Source: Pyropia yezoensis
Taxonomy: Eukaryota > Rhodophyta > Bangiophyceae > Bangiales > Bangiaceae
Length of the DNA: 64,000 nt
Reading direction: 5' to 3'
Assembly (NCBI GenBank): GCA_009829735.1
Contig: CM020618.1
Span: 27,814,894-27,878,893 of the forward strand
Shown here: piece after piece, positions 10,884-20,247 of the stretch
Layout: each line of letters opens with the position of its first letter
How positions within the stretch are numbered: position 1 is the first letter of the stretch
Made by a program: the position numbers and the translations under genes
Notes under the pieces: generated by a model
Told to the model about the DNA's origin: nothing
The model's input: only the letters and a program-made list of their open reading frames with translations
The model's database searches: none

Positions 10884-12824
10884 GGGCAGCGCATTTTCTT
10901 TTTGACTGCTGATAGGTGGTGTACGCGGTCGACCGGGGAATAGTGTGGTCACGAGGGGGGTGGAAGGGAGGGCAGGGCGACGAGAGGCGACGGGCAGCCC
11001 GATGAGTTTTTCGACCGGCGGGGCGGTCGCAGTAGCGCCGTAGTAGTGGATTGGCCTGTAGACTACGCTTTTTCCGGGTGTACCGGTCCTCGAGCTCAGC
11101 TCCTTCACGTGTGTGCTCTCATCACCAAACTGGGCAAGGTGGAACAAAGCCCAGAGACCTCTTCTGTACAGATGTGCAGCGCAGGGCCTCTTGCGCTCCA
11201 CTGTCCACGGGCATGGGTGCATCACAGCGACCAGGGACACACCATCACACAACAAAATCACGGTCGGACGCCACAGACATGTGCGCATCCCATGGTCCGT
11301 GATTGGGGCACCGACCGATACCCCGGCGCACCGATGTAGGTCGGGCTCTCTCCGAATGCATACCCCCGCCGCACCGTGCTGCGTTCCATCCCTCTGTTGG
11401 GAGTCGCCCCGCCTCTCTGCAACCAACAATGGCCACCCACACACACGCTGGTAGTGTCGCGAGCGCCCCGCGCCCAGCGTTCACCACCGCCGAAGCACCG
11501 CCTGGGGGTGCTGTCGCTGCGCCCCGCTGCGCGCACCTCGATCAGCAGTCGGGGCTTTCCCGTTGCCGGGCGTGTGCGCAAGGCTCGCACGATGCGATAG
11601 GTAGTTCCCCCCAGGTTCCCCGGGCCAGAGTGGGCGGCGGCGGGGTGTGTGGGGCGCGACCCCTCCCCCTCCCTTCGATAGTCCAACAAACAAGAGGCCG
11701 GCGACTACGAGGACGGCCAGACAGTTCCCTTCGACCTCATCCCTCCACCCCCGCCAGCGCCTCACGGTCAGAAGGGGGAGGAAGGGACCCTCTGTCCCTC
11801 TGCTCCGTCGGCAGCGGGCGAGCCCGGCGAGGAGGAGACGGTGACCCGCAGCGTTGCGCATCGTCCGCCGCGCACACGCGCGCGGTGGCAGTGTCGAGGC
11901 GGCGCGCATTGCCGCGCTGCCGGAGGGTGAGGAAGACGAGCCATGGGGTCGGAAGGGCACCCGTTCCGAGGGCGCTCCTCTTCCGCTCTGGCAGCAATCC
12001 TCGAGAGGACGACGGATGGCTGGCTTTCGAAAGCCCAAAGTACATACGTAACGTCGACTAACTATATAGTAAGGCCACGTGTCTCTGAACCAGATTTTGC
12101 ATAGCTCAGGATCCCATCTCCCCGTGCAGGCCCCCGAGAGGCGGTCACCCCGTCATGCCGAGTGACCGCTCCCCCCCCCAGGCGACGCCTCTCGCTGGCA
12201 GGGCGGCGGCGCGGCATCCGCCGCGTCACGGGCGCCGCCGTGGGTTCGGTCCGACTGGCCACTCGGCTGCAACGGCGGGGGCACCCAGCGACACGGGAGC
12301 GCCAGGACGCGCTCGCTACGGGCGCGAGCCAAGAGGGGGAGGGCAGGAGGGCCTCTGGGGGGGAGCGACACCGGCCGCCCCTCCTCACCAGGGGGGCGCA
12401 CCTCGGTGGCCGTCAGAGGGCCGGTCTGACAGGTGCGTGTGCGATCTCCAGGTCGCGCCCGCCCGGGGGGGGTGCGTCGCGGGTGCGCCGCGGGTGCGAC
12501 GCGGGGGCGCGTTGCGATCGTGCCCCCCCCCCCCCCCGCACGTGTGCCAGTGCGGCCTTTGTGTGTGGAAAGGGGGGTTGAAGATGAGGGGAGAATAAAA
12601 GCCGCAGGGTCAAGAAGGGCCGGCTTCGATCCAGTGCGCCCACATGCTGGTCTTGTAACGGTGGACGCAGCACAGGTAAACACCGCCGTCTTGCGTCCTT
12701 CTCGCCGCCCTCGTACGTGTGAGGTTTCTTTCCTCGTCGCGGCACTGCTTGCTGCGTGGCACCGTCCTCGGAAGGCGCTCGTCTACAGGCCGCGGACCTT
12801 CGTTCCCTCATTCGTTTGCACACT
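10884..12824. other. intergenic, 1.9 kb, no gene seen
   Basis: Open frames on both strands are compositional (Arg/Pro/Ala-rich) and share no motif. A long C-run lies near 12,525-12,538. The last 300 bases carry the psbO promoter and leader; GAGAATAAAA near 12,590 is the only A/T-rich, TATA-like patch and is weak. Confidence 0.5.
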
Positions 12825-14075
12825 ATGGCTCCCTTTCTCGGTTTTGCTACCGCCGCTGCTGCGGGGACGTGCCTCTTCACCCCCTCTGCCCGGCCGGGCG
12901 CGGCTGCCACTTGCCGCTCCCCCGCCGCTCTCCCTGTGGCACCACCGCGCATGACCTCTGCGGGCGCCCCCGACGCGGCTGCTCGCGTGGCCGCTGTGGC
13001 GGCCGCTGCGGTCTTTGCGGCGTCTTCGCTGGTGGGCCCGCCCCCGCCCGCCGCGGCCCTGACATCGGCGGACATCCGCTCCCTTACGTACGAGCAGGTT
13101 AAGGGCACGGGCCTGGCCAACCGGTGCCCCGAGGTGGACGTCTCCAAGGGCTCCATCCCCCTGTCACCCAACAAGTCGTACAAGCTGGTGGACCTGTGCC
13201 TCGAGCCCAAGTCCTTCCAGGTGGAGGAGGAAATCGGCAAGAAGGGGGAGTCCCGCAAGGCGTTTGTGGATACCAAGCTGATGACCCGCGCCACCTACAC
13301 CCTGTCGGGCATTGAGGGCATTCTCCGCTCCGAGGGGGACACGCTGGTGTTTGAGGAGAAGGAAGGGATTGATTACGCGGCGACGACCGTGCAGCTGCCG
13401 GGGGGGGAGCGCCTCCCCTTCCTGTTCACCATCAAGCAGCTGGTGGCTAAGGCTGCCGGAGGGGGCTCCATCTCTACAGCCACGGAGTTTGGTGGTACCT
13501 ACCGGGTGCCAAGCTACCGGACGGGCGGCTTCCTTGACCCTGTACGTTGCGAAAGGAGTGGCGGAGAGACAGAGAGGAGACCTGGAAGCATGGGCATGCG
13601 GGGATCGTTCCAGGGTTGATCAGTCACGTCTGACGCCAACAGTCGGTGCGCCGTTTTGGCAGGCGGGGCAGTCGATCCTGTCGTTACTTGGCGGCCCCAC
13701 TGACGGATGCGGTGGTGCCTTGAATGCACGACGATGTGGCTAGTGGTGCCCCCCCCCCTCGCCTTACCCCCTTTGGGCTCCAACCCCCCACAGAAGGGCC
13801 GTGGTATGGTCACTGGCTACGACATGGCCGTCGGCCTGCCGGCGATGGAGGCCGATGGGCGAGAGGGCCAAACCAAGCTCTTCAAGGAGACAAACAAAGT
13901 ATTTGAGGTGACCGACGGGGAAATCGAGATGGCAGTGAACAAGCTGGACGCGGCGTCGGGAGAGCTTGGCGGCGTCTTTGTGGCCGAGCAGCTGAGCGAC
14001 ACGGACATGGGCGCCAAGGCGCCCAAGAAGGTGCTGGTTAAGGGCGTCTTTTACGGCCGCGTAGCGGAGCAGTAG
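12825..14075 (+). CDS. psbO: PsbO, 33-kDa manganese-stabilising protein of photosystem II, two exons
   Basis: Exons are 12825-13541 and 13794-14075, giving 332 aa. The 252-nt intron starts GTACGT and ends CACAG, interrupting the motif FLDP/KGRG exactly between codons. PsbO is an extrinsic lumenal protein that stabilises the Mn4CaO5 cluster of oxygen evolution. The mature part opens with the family signature LTYEQVKGTGLANRCPEV. The conserved cysteines are 101 and 125, which form the single disulfide, and GGTYRVPSYRTGGFLDP is also present. The N-terminus is bipartite: a stromal transit region, then a hydrophobic thylakoid-transfer segment (about 55-72) and an Ala-rich cleavage site near AAA/LT (residue 78). 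There is no ER signal peptide, as expected for a primary plastid. Length and motifs are normal, so the gene looks functional. Confidence 0.97.
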
Positions 14076-14998
14076 GGGGATGCGCCCGTGCAGGAGCAGG
14101 GGTGGGGGCGCGCGGTTGACGGGACGGGTGGCACCCGATTTAGCCAACGTGCCCTGGTGCTGGAGTGGGTTGATGATGGGGGAGGTGGCGGATGACGGGG
14201 CGGTGCGCGGTGAGATGAAAGGTCATTGACCTTGGGAGGCTTTTTCTTCTTCCTTTTTTTTACGCTGTAGGCGGCCACGGAGGGGAACGCACTCAGCCGG
14301 CGGGGGTGTGCTTTCGCAGGTGGAGTCATGCCCTTGTGAGCATGGGAGCCACCCCACCCACGCCAACGCCTATAGGCCCGGCCAGCTCCCCGCGCTATGT
14401 AATTCCCCAAGGCCCGCCACCCCCACCCGCGCGTGGCTGGCCGACCACGGATGACCGCACCGCGTTTTTCCTCGACAGCGTCGAATCGACGCACCCTCGT
14501 GTGCCAGAGTGGATCCAGCCTGGCAGGTCACTAGCAATTCACTTGTCTGATCTCGAGGATGGAATTAGTCGACAGCCCGCCGACGCTTGACCAGTCGGCC
14601 AGACCCGTTTCGCACCCCGTTGGCCGTCAGGCAGGTCGATCGGCTGGGGTCGCTCGACGCGGCCGGGACAGTGCGCGCGTGAATGTACGTGCACGGCAGC
14701 TATGAATTTGCACATTTACCTCTCTTGTCGTTGGGTCGGTCCCCACGTGGCCACCGGCGCGCGCAGTTGGCGCGCGATCGAACGGCCGCTGCCCACCCGC
14801 ATCCCACTCTAAAGTGCGTTGCTCTCGCGCGCTCCGCGTTCTCAACACCGCCAGTCCCCACCACCCTGTTAAGCGTCGACCGTCTCTGTGCCGCGACCGT
14901 GTGCCCCGCTGCTGTTTTATCCCCCCCTCCTCCGCATCTCCACCCGGCCCGCTCTGCCGGCTCCATCGCCCCCCTCCCCCCCCCGACTCGTTTTCACG
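14076..14998. other. intergenic, no gene seen
   Basis: This spans the psbO 3' region and the upstream region of the Ala-rich gene. A T-rich tract (14,240-14,265) lies 170-190 bases after the psbO stop and may relate to transcript ending. The last 200 bases are pyrimidine-rich, like other leaders in this window. No motif-bearing ORF. Confidence 0.5.
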
Positions 14999-16999
14999 AT
15001 GCAGGCCCTCATGGGCGGGGACCTGTCGGACAACGACTCTGAGGACTCCTCCTACACCCCCTCCCCGTCGTCCGAAGAGGACGAAGCGCAGGACAAGGCC
15101 GGCGATGCCGCCCGTCTGGCCGCTGTGGCTGCCCTGTCGGGCGGCGGCGGCGGCGATGCCGCGCCCGCGGCCACGGACGCCGCCGCGCCCCCTGCTGTGG
15201 GCAAGGGCAAGGGCAAGAAGCGGGCGGCGCCGCCGCCCGCCCTCGGCCCCGCCGCGGAGGGGTTGGTCGTCGAGGAGGGGCTCTTTGATGGTGATGGCGT
15301 CGGCGTGGGGGATGTCGCTCCCGAGGTGGTGGCCAAGCGGTTAAAGGTGGACGGCGGGGAGGGGCTGGCGGGCGTGGGCGGCGGCGGTGGTAGCAGCGGC
15401 GCCGCTGCGTCGGCGCCCGAGGCCGCCGCGCCGTCCACGTCGGCGGCGGCCATGGAGACGACGCCGCCGGCGGTGGCAGCCCCCGCTGCCGACGTGCCCG
15501 TCGGAGGCAACGTGTCCGGGGAGGAGACTGCTGAAGAGGGCGACGCCCCGAGCGCCGCCGCTGCCGCCGCAACGGGCGTGGCGGCCGCCGCCACCACCGC
15601 CGCGGTCGGCGCGGTTGCAGCGCCAGAGGTGGCTGCCGAGGCGGCCGCGGGGCTGTCGACGGCGGCTGGCACCGTCGCGGAGGCTGCGGGTGCGGGGCTG
15701 GAGGCCGCAAAGGGTGCGGCTGTCGCTGGGGGGGGCGCCGTTGCTGACGCGGCGGGCGTCGTTGTCAACGCGGGGTTGAAGGCCACCGAGGGTGCCGCTG
15801 CCGCCGGGGGGGGCGCCGCCGCCGACGCGGCTGGTGTTGTCACGGATGCGGCGGGTGCTGGAGTGACGGCCGTCCAAGACGCCGCCGCTGCCGGCGGGGG
15901 TGCCGCATCCGACGCGGCGGCCGCTGCGTCGGGGGCCGCGACGACCGCCGCGGGCGCGGCCGCCGATGGCGTCGCTGCAGGGGCTGGTGCGGCCGTGGAC
16001 GCGGCCGGGGCGGGGCTGGCGGCGGCGAAAGATGTCGCTGCAGATGCGGCGGGCGCTGTTACTGGGGCCGCCACGACTGCCACGGATGTGGCGGCGGACG
16101 CTGCGACTGCGGGGGTGACGGCGGCTCAGGGGGCGGCCAAGACGGGTGCTGCAGCGGCGGCCGATGCGGCGGCCGATGCAGCCGCCACCGCGTCGGCGGC
16201 CCTGTCGACCGCCGCGCGTGCGACTGCCGAGGCGGCGGGCGCGGGGGCGGCGGCGGCGAAGGCGGCCGCTGTCGCGGGTGGTACCGCCGCCGCGGAGTCG
16301 GCCGCCGCGGGGGTGGCGGCGGCCAAGGGCGCCGCCGTCGTGGGTGGCACCGCCGCTGCGGACGCGGCTGCCTCTGGGGTGGCGGCGGCCAAAGGGGCCG
16401 CCGCCGCCGCGGCAGACGCGGTCACCGCCGCGCCGGCGGCCGTGACTGACGCGGCGGGCACGGCCGCCGACGCGGCGGGCGCGGGGGCGGCGGCCGCCAA
16501 GGAGGCAGCGTCGACGGCGGTCGACGCGGGGCTGGGCGCCGCCCGCACCGCCGCGGCGGCGGCGTCAGACACGGCGGCGGCGGCGGCGAATGGCGCCGCG
16601 CCCGCCGTGGCGGCCGTTGCCGACGGTGCGTCTTCAACGGCGGCGGCGGCGCGGGAGGCGGTGGCGGCCGCGGCGACCGCCGCCGGGGACGCGGCGACCA
16701 AGGCGGCGGGCGCTGTGGCGGACGGGGCGGCCCTGGTGGGCGCCGCGGCGGTCGACGGCGCCGCGACAGTGGCGTCGGCGGCCGGCCACGCGGGCGCGAC
16801 GGTGGTGGAGGCGGCGCGCGCCGGCGCGGCGTCGGCGTCGGCGCGCGCCGACGCGGCCGCCGACGCGGCGGGCGAGGCGGTGGCGGTGACCAAGGAGGCG
16901 GCCGCCGACGTGGCGGGCGACGCAGTGACGGCGACCAAGGAGGCGGCCGCGGCGGTAGCGTCGACCGCCACCGATGCGGCTGCCGCGGCAGCACCGTAA
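14999..16999 (+). CDS. alanine-rich helical repeat protein with acidic head and NLS-like motifs, 666 aa
   Basis: The start is the first ATG of the acidic head (MQALMGGDLSDNDSEDSS). Residues 1-40 are Ser/Asp/Glu-rich. Two basic clusters follow: KGKGKKR near residue 68 and AKRLKVD near 113, which resembles a c-Myc-type nuclear localisation signal. From about residue 180 to the end the protein is more than half Ala with regular Gly, Asp, Lys, Thr and Val. It repeats phrases such as AAGAGLEAAKGAA and DAAGAGVTAVQDAA with a loose 11-residue rhythm. This resembles LEA group 3 or ice-binding-type amphipathic helices. The reverse complement is open over the same span because of the GCN codons. The next gene, on the other strand, converges from 322 bp away. 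Family not recognised; a nuclear or stress-related role is only a guess. Confidence 0.65.
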   Translation: MQALMGGDLSDNDSEDSSYTPSPSSEEDEAQDKAGDAARLAAVAALSGGGGGDAAPAATDAAAPPAVGKGKGKKRAAPPPALGPAAEGLVVEEGLFDGDGVGVGDVAPEVVAKRLKVDGGEGLAGVGGGGGSSGAAASAPEAAAPSTSAAAMETTPPAVAAPAADVPVGGNVSGEETAEEGDAPSAAAAAATGVAAAATTAAVGAVAAPEVAAEAAAGLSTAAGTVAEAAGAGLEAAKGAAVAGGGAVADAAGVVVNAGLKATEGAAAAGGGAAADAAGVVTDAAGAGVTAVQDAAAAGGGAASDAAAAASGAATTAAGAAADGVAAGAGAAVDAAGAGLAAAKDVAADAAGAVTGAATTATDVAADAATAGVTAAQGAAKTGAAAAADAAADAAATASAALSTAARATAEAAGAGAAAAKAAAVAGGTAAAESAAAGVAAAKGAAVVGGTAAADAAASGVAAAKGAAAAAADAVTAAPAAVTDAAGTAADAAGAGAAAAKEAASTAVDAGLGAARTAAAAASDTAAAAANGAAPAVAAVADGASSTAAAAREAVAAAATAAGDAATKAAGAVADGAALVGAAAVDGAATVASAAGHAGATVVEAARAGAASASARADAAADAAGEAVAVTKEAAADVAGDAVTATKEAAAAVASTATDAAAAAAP

Positions 17000-17321
17000 G
17001 CGGGGAAGTGTGACGCGCCATGCCCCAGCCGCTGGCGGGGTGTGGGTGGCAGGCGGGCGTGGGTGTCGCGGGTGGGGCTCGCAGGCGGGAGGGGCGCCCG
17101 CGCCTCCCGCCGGTTGTACGTCCAGGGGTCTCGCTGTCTGCTGCAACCGAGTGGCGGGTGGACTTGCCCCGCAGCGGGCGTGGGAGGCACGCGCGGGCCC
17201 CCCTCTCGGGTGATTGTATTGTTGTCATTGTGGCGGGGCGCACCACCACTGGCGGGGGGCCCCGCGCTTGTACGAAACTCCCTCGGTCTGCTTGTATCTA
17301 TCGCATTGTTACCCCCCCCCC
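17000..17321. other. short convergent intergenic region
   Basis: This stretch lies between two genes that end toward each other. It is G-rich and holds no ORF of interest. A clear terminator or poly(A) signal is not visible. Confidence 0.4.
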
Positions 17322-18527
17322 TCACCACCAGTGCACGAGCACGCCCCGCAGCCAGTCCCACGCGCCCACCCCCACCGCCGCGGCGGGCGCCAGCGCAACG
17401 ATGCGGGTGCCACACGCGCGGGCCCAGGCGGCGGCGGTCCCCCCCCCCCCCCCCCCCCCCCCCCCAGCTGCCCGCGGCGGTGAGGCTGGTGACTGCCGCC
17501 GCCACCCCCCCCCCCCCCACCTGCACCCGCGTGCGGAGGACGTCGAGCGGGCACGTCACCGCCGCGGCCACGCCGCCGGCCGTTGCGGCGGCGGCCAGCC
17601 GGGGCCCCCACTCCCCGTCATCGTCGTCGTCGCCGGAAGCGGCGGCGGGGCCGTCGTCCCCCCGACGGCCGGGGGCGGAAGCACCCGGCCGTACCGCCTC
17701 GTAGACGGAAAAGTAGACGGCCGCAAACGGGGCGTAGGTCGCCACGCCCATCCCATAGCCCGCCCACAGGCCGCGGAAGCCCGCCGGCCCGCCCACCGCC
17801 GCCGCCACCCCCCCCCGTAGGGACGCGTAGTCCCCCGCGGCAACGCCGGCGCAGCCCGCCGCCTGGGCGCGCTGCTTCAACACCTCGGCGGGCGTCCACA
17901 GGGCGGCGGCGGTGACCTCGGCGGCCACCCCCGCCGCCGCCGCAGCGGCTAGTGACGGGCGGCTGGCAGGGGAGGAGGAGGAAAGGGGGGGGGGCTGCGC
18001 CTCTGCTGCCGCTCCCGCGGCCGCCGCCACCGCCGACGGGGCTCCCCCTCCTGGGCGGGCGTCCCCCCCGCCGGCCGCCACCCCGGCTGGCACGGCGGGC
18101 GTCAACGCCGCCGCCACCACCGCGTAGGTGGCAAAGTAGACGGCCGACGCGGGCGCCGACGCGACCGCCACTGCCGGGAGGCCCGCGTACAGGCGGCGCA
18201 CCGACAGTGGGGGGCGCGGCGACGGCAGCGACGCGCGGGTGCGGAGGGTGTCGAGCGGGTGGGTGAGCGTGTCGGCGGCGAGGCCCGCCGCGGCGCCCGC
18301 CACAAGATCGTGCGACAGCCGCACCGGTGGGGGGGTGGGGGTGCAGGAAGAGGGGGGGGGGGGGCAACGCCGGGGGTGGTGGCCGCTGGGTGATGCACCG
18401 GTGGCGGCAGCGGCAGCGGCGGTGGGCCCGCCGGGTGCCCGACGGGGGGGTGCGGTGGCGGCGGGCGCGGTGCCCCCCTTTTGGGGGCGACCTCCGGCGC
18501 CGGCAATGAGGCGGTGGGGGCATCCAT
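17322..18527 (-). pseudogene. mitochondrial carrier (SLC25-type) gene, reading frame broken at homopolymer runs
   Basis: Three carrier repeats are visible in order: HPLDTLRTR (near 18,230), WTPAEVLKQRAQ (near 17,880) and CPLDVLRTRVQ (near 17,530). Each matches the PxD/ExxK/R carrier signature after helix 1, 3 or 5, and each is followed by matrix-helix patterns such as LWAGYGMGVATYAPFAAVYFSVYE. The likely start, MDAPTASLPAPEV, is at 18,527 but is in a different frame from repeat 1. The frame changes around a 13-base G/C run at 18,352-18,364. A second change is needed at a run of 27 C at 17,439-17,465, after which the frame ending VGAWDWLRGVLVH reaches a stop at 17,322. Both breaks sit on homopolymers, so sequencing or assembly error is more likely than real decay. 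Such carriers move small metabolites across the inner mitochondrial (or plastid) membrane. Substrate unassigned. Confidence 0.75.
17439..17465. repeat. run of 27 C within the carrier coding region
   Basis: An uninterrupted C homopolymer (G on the coding strand) lies between carrier signature 3 and the carrier C-terminus. The expected reading frame differs on its two sides. Confidence 0.95.
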
Positions 18528-19323
18528 GGCCCCCTTGTGTGGGCAGGTGGGGGGAGGGGACGGGGGGGGGGGGGGGGGGATGTGTGCCACGGGACGGGGC
18601 GTGGGTGCCGCGCGGCGGGGGGCAGGGTATGACACGGCCACAAGAGCAGAGGGGAGGACGCGCCGGGGGCAAGGGGAGGACGCGACGGGGAAGGGGGAAG
18701 GGGGAGACACGCCGGGGAAAGGAAGGCGAAGCGGGGGCACGCGCCGGGGGGGGGGGAAGGCGGGGGACAGCGGGGGACGGCGGGGGAACAGCCGGGGGCA
18801 GTGGAGGGAGGTAGCGAGCCGAGCCGGCTGCGCCACAGCCCCCGTGTCGACGACACTGCCCTGGCCACTGACAGCGCGACTGGCGGTCTGCGGTCTGCGG
18901 GATCAGCGGCCGCACGCGGCGTGATCCACGGCGGAAGCGTGCCGCGGAGGTGCACCGCGGAGGCTGGAGCGGCGGGAAGCTTCTTCTAAGAGGACTGGCA
19001 GCGGGCGGCGCGGAGGGGGTTCGCCCCGCTCGACGGCCGCCGCCCTGCTCCGTTACCGCACCGCGGCGCGCGCGGGGGCCATTGAGAAAGAATAAATAGT
19101 CATACGCCGCCGCCGCCCACCGCCAGCCTATCCGAACCCCCCCGCGCCGCCCGCCATGTTACACCCCCATACCCTCCCCGCCGGGGCGGCGGCGACGGGA
19201 TCACCACCCGCGCCTACACCTGCGCACCTTTTCCCCCAGCACCCCCCCCACCCCCCCCATTCCCATTGGGTCGTCACTTGAGGCACCCAACCCCACCCCC
19301 CCGGCTTGGGAAGCGGCCGCCGC
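18528..19323. other. intergenic, no gene seen
   Basis: G-rich simple sequence (18,560-18,800) with loose repeats of GGGGGAAGGGG type fills the left half. The right half is C-rich with an AAGAATAAATAG patch near 19,088. No protein motif in any frame. Confidence 0.5.
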
Positions 19324-20247
19324 TTACGCCATCGCCGCCTTGATCCAGGCCTTGTAGTAGGCCACCTTGGTGCCCACGTTGGGCAGGCCCTGCGGGCACC
19401 GCTCCGCGGCGGTGCCAATCCAAAAGGAGCTCACCGCGTACAGCGTGTACACCTTGACCTTGATCCCCCCAATCCACTTGTCGTCGGCGCGGAACATCGG
19501 GCCGCCCACGTCGCGCTCGCACAGGGCGCCCGACTTGCGGGACAGGTAGTTGGTGCACACCTGCGCCCACCGGTTGATGGGGAGGAGCTTGCCGCTGGGC
19601 AGGCGGACCTGCTTGAAGATGGCCGCGCACTGGTCCCACGTCCGCAGCGGCTGGTACCCCCGCTTGAGCTGCAGGCTCCCCGCCGTCGCCGCCGCCTCGT
19701 CGGTGGCGCCAAAGCCGGTGACGTAAAAGCCGTGGGGGCTCCCAAAGTTGGTGTTCATCGCTACCGGCGCGACGCCCGCGCGGACCATCACGGCCTCGGA
19801 GCGGGGGTTGGCGAGCGTCAGCATGGCAATGTCGTGCACGTCGCCAACGGGCTTGAAGCCCGGGTGGGTGTTGACCTTGGCCACCTTGTACTCGAGGCCC
19901 TCAAACAGCTTGGTGCCGCCGACGCGCACCACGTCACCCGGCAGGACGTTGCAGCCGGCGCGTGTCAGCACGTGGCTGCCCGACACGAGGGAGCCCGCGC
20001 AGTAAAAGCCCGACCCGTCGGGGGTGAAGATCTTGGCAAAGAACTGGGAGCCGGTCTCGCTGTCCAGGTCCCCGACGGTGCGGCCACCGACGATGCGGCC
20101 CTTGCGGCCACCAGACACCTTCACGGGGGTGGTGCGGTCGCCGCTCATGGCGGACAGGACGGGGTCGGCGGCAGCCGCGTACGACACAGCGCCAACCGTC
20201 GCGACGGTCGCGATGGCGGCGACCGCAACGTTGCGAACACGGCCCAT
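19324..20247 (-). CDS. secreted trypsin-fold (S1) protease homolog lacking catalytic His and Ser
   Basis: The 307-aa protein starts with a signal-like N-terminus (residues 1-27, Ala/Val core) and has an activation-type site RIVGG at 51-55. S1 landmarks follow in order. LTRAGC at 94-99 stands where family members have TAAHC, so the catalytic His is Gly98. HDIAMLTL keeps the catalytic Asp139. ALCERDVGGP at 241-250 stands where GDSGGP is normal, so the nucleophile Ser is Val247. The cysteines flanking the His position (83 and 99) and the fold-defining Gly/Trp positions are kept. The protein is therefore predicted to fold as a trypsin domain but not cleave, like known serine-protease homologs used for binding or regulation. 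The opposite strand is open over the same span through composition alone. Confidence 0.85.
   Translation of the reverse strand: MGRVRNVAVAAIATVATVGAVSYAAAADPVLSAMSGDRTTPVKVSGGRKGRIVGGRTVGDLDSETGSQFFAKIFTPDGSGFYCAGSLVSGSHVLTRAGCNVLPGDVVRVGGTKLFEGLEYKVAKVNTHPGFKPVGDVHDIAMLTLANPRSEAVMVRAGVAPVAMNTNFGSPHGFYVTGFGATDEAAATAGSLQLKRGYQPLRTWDQCAAIFKQVRLPSGKLLPINRWAQVCTNYLSRKSGALCERDVGGPMFRADDKWIGGIKVKVYTLYAVSSFWIGTAAERCPQGLPNVGTKVAYYKAWIKAAMA

Noticed and set aside
15009-16083. Arg/Pro-rich and Ala-rich reverse frames over the Ala-rich gene
   Set aside because: They are shadows of the repeated GCN codons, without a head region or motif of their own.
16126-18915. 929-codon reverse frame
   Set aside because: Its right half contains the carrier, but the part below 17,300 is the mirror of the Ala-rich gene (GCN codons read backward) and does not form one protein with the carrier.
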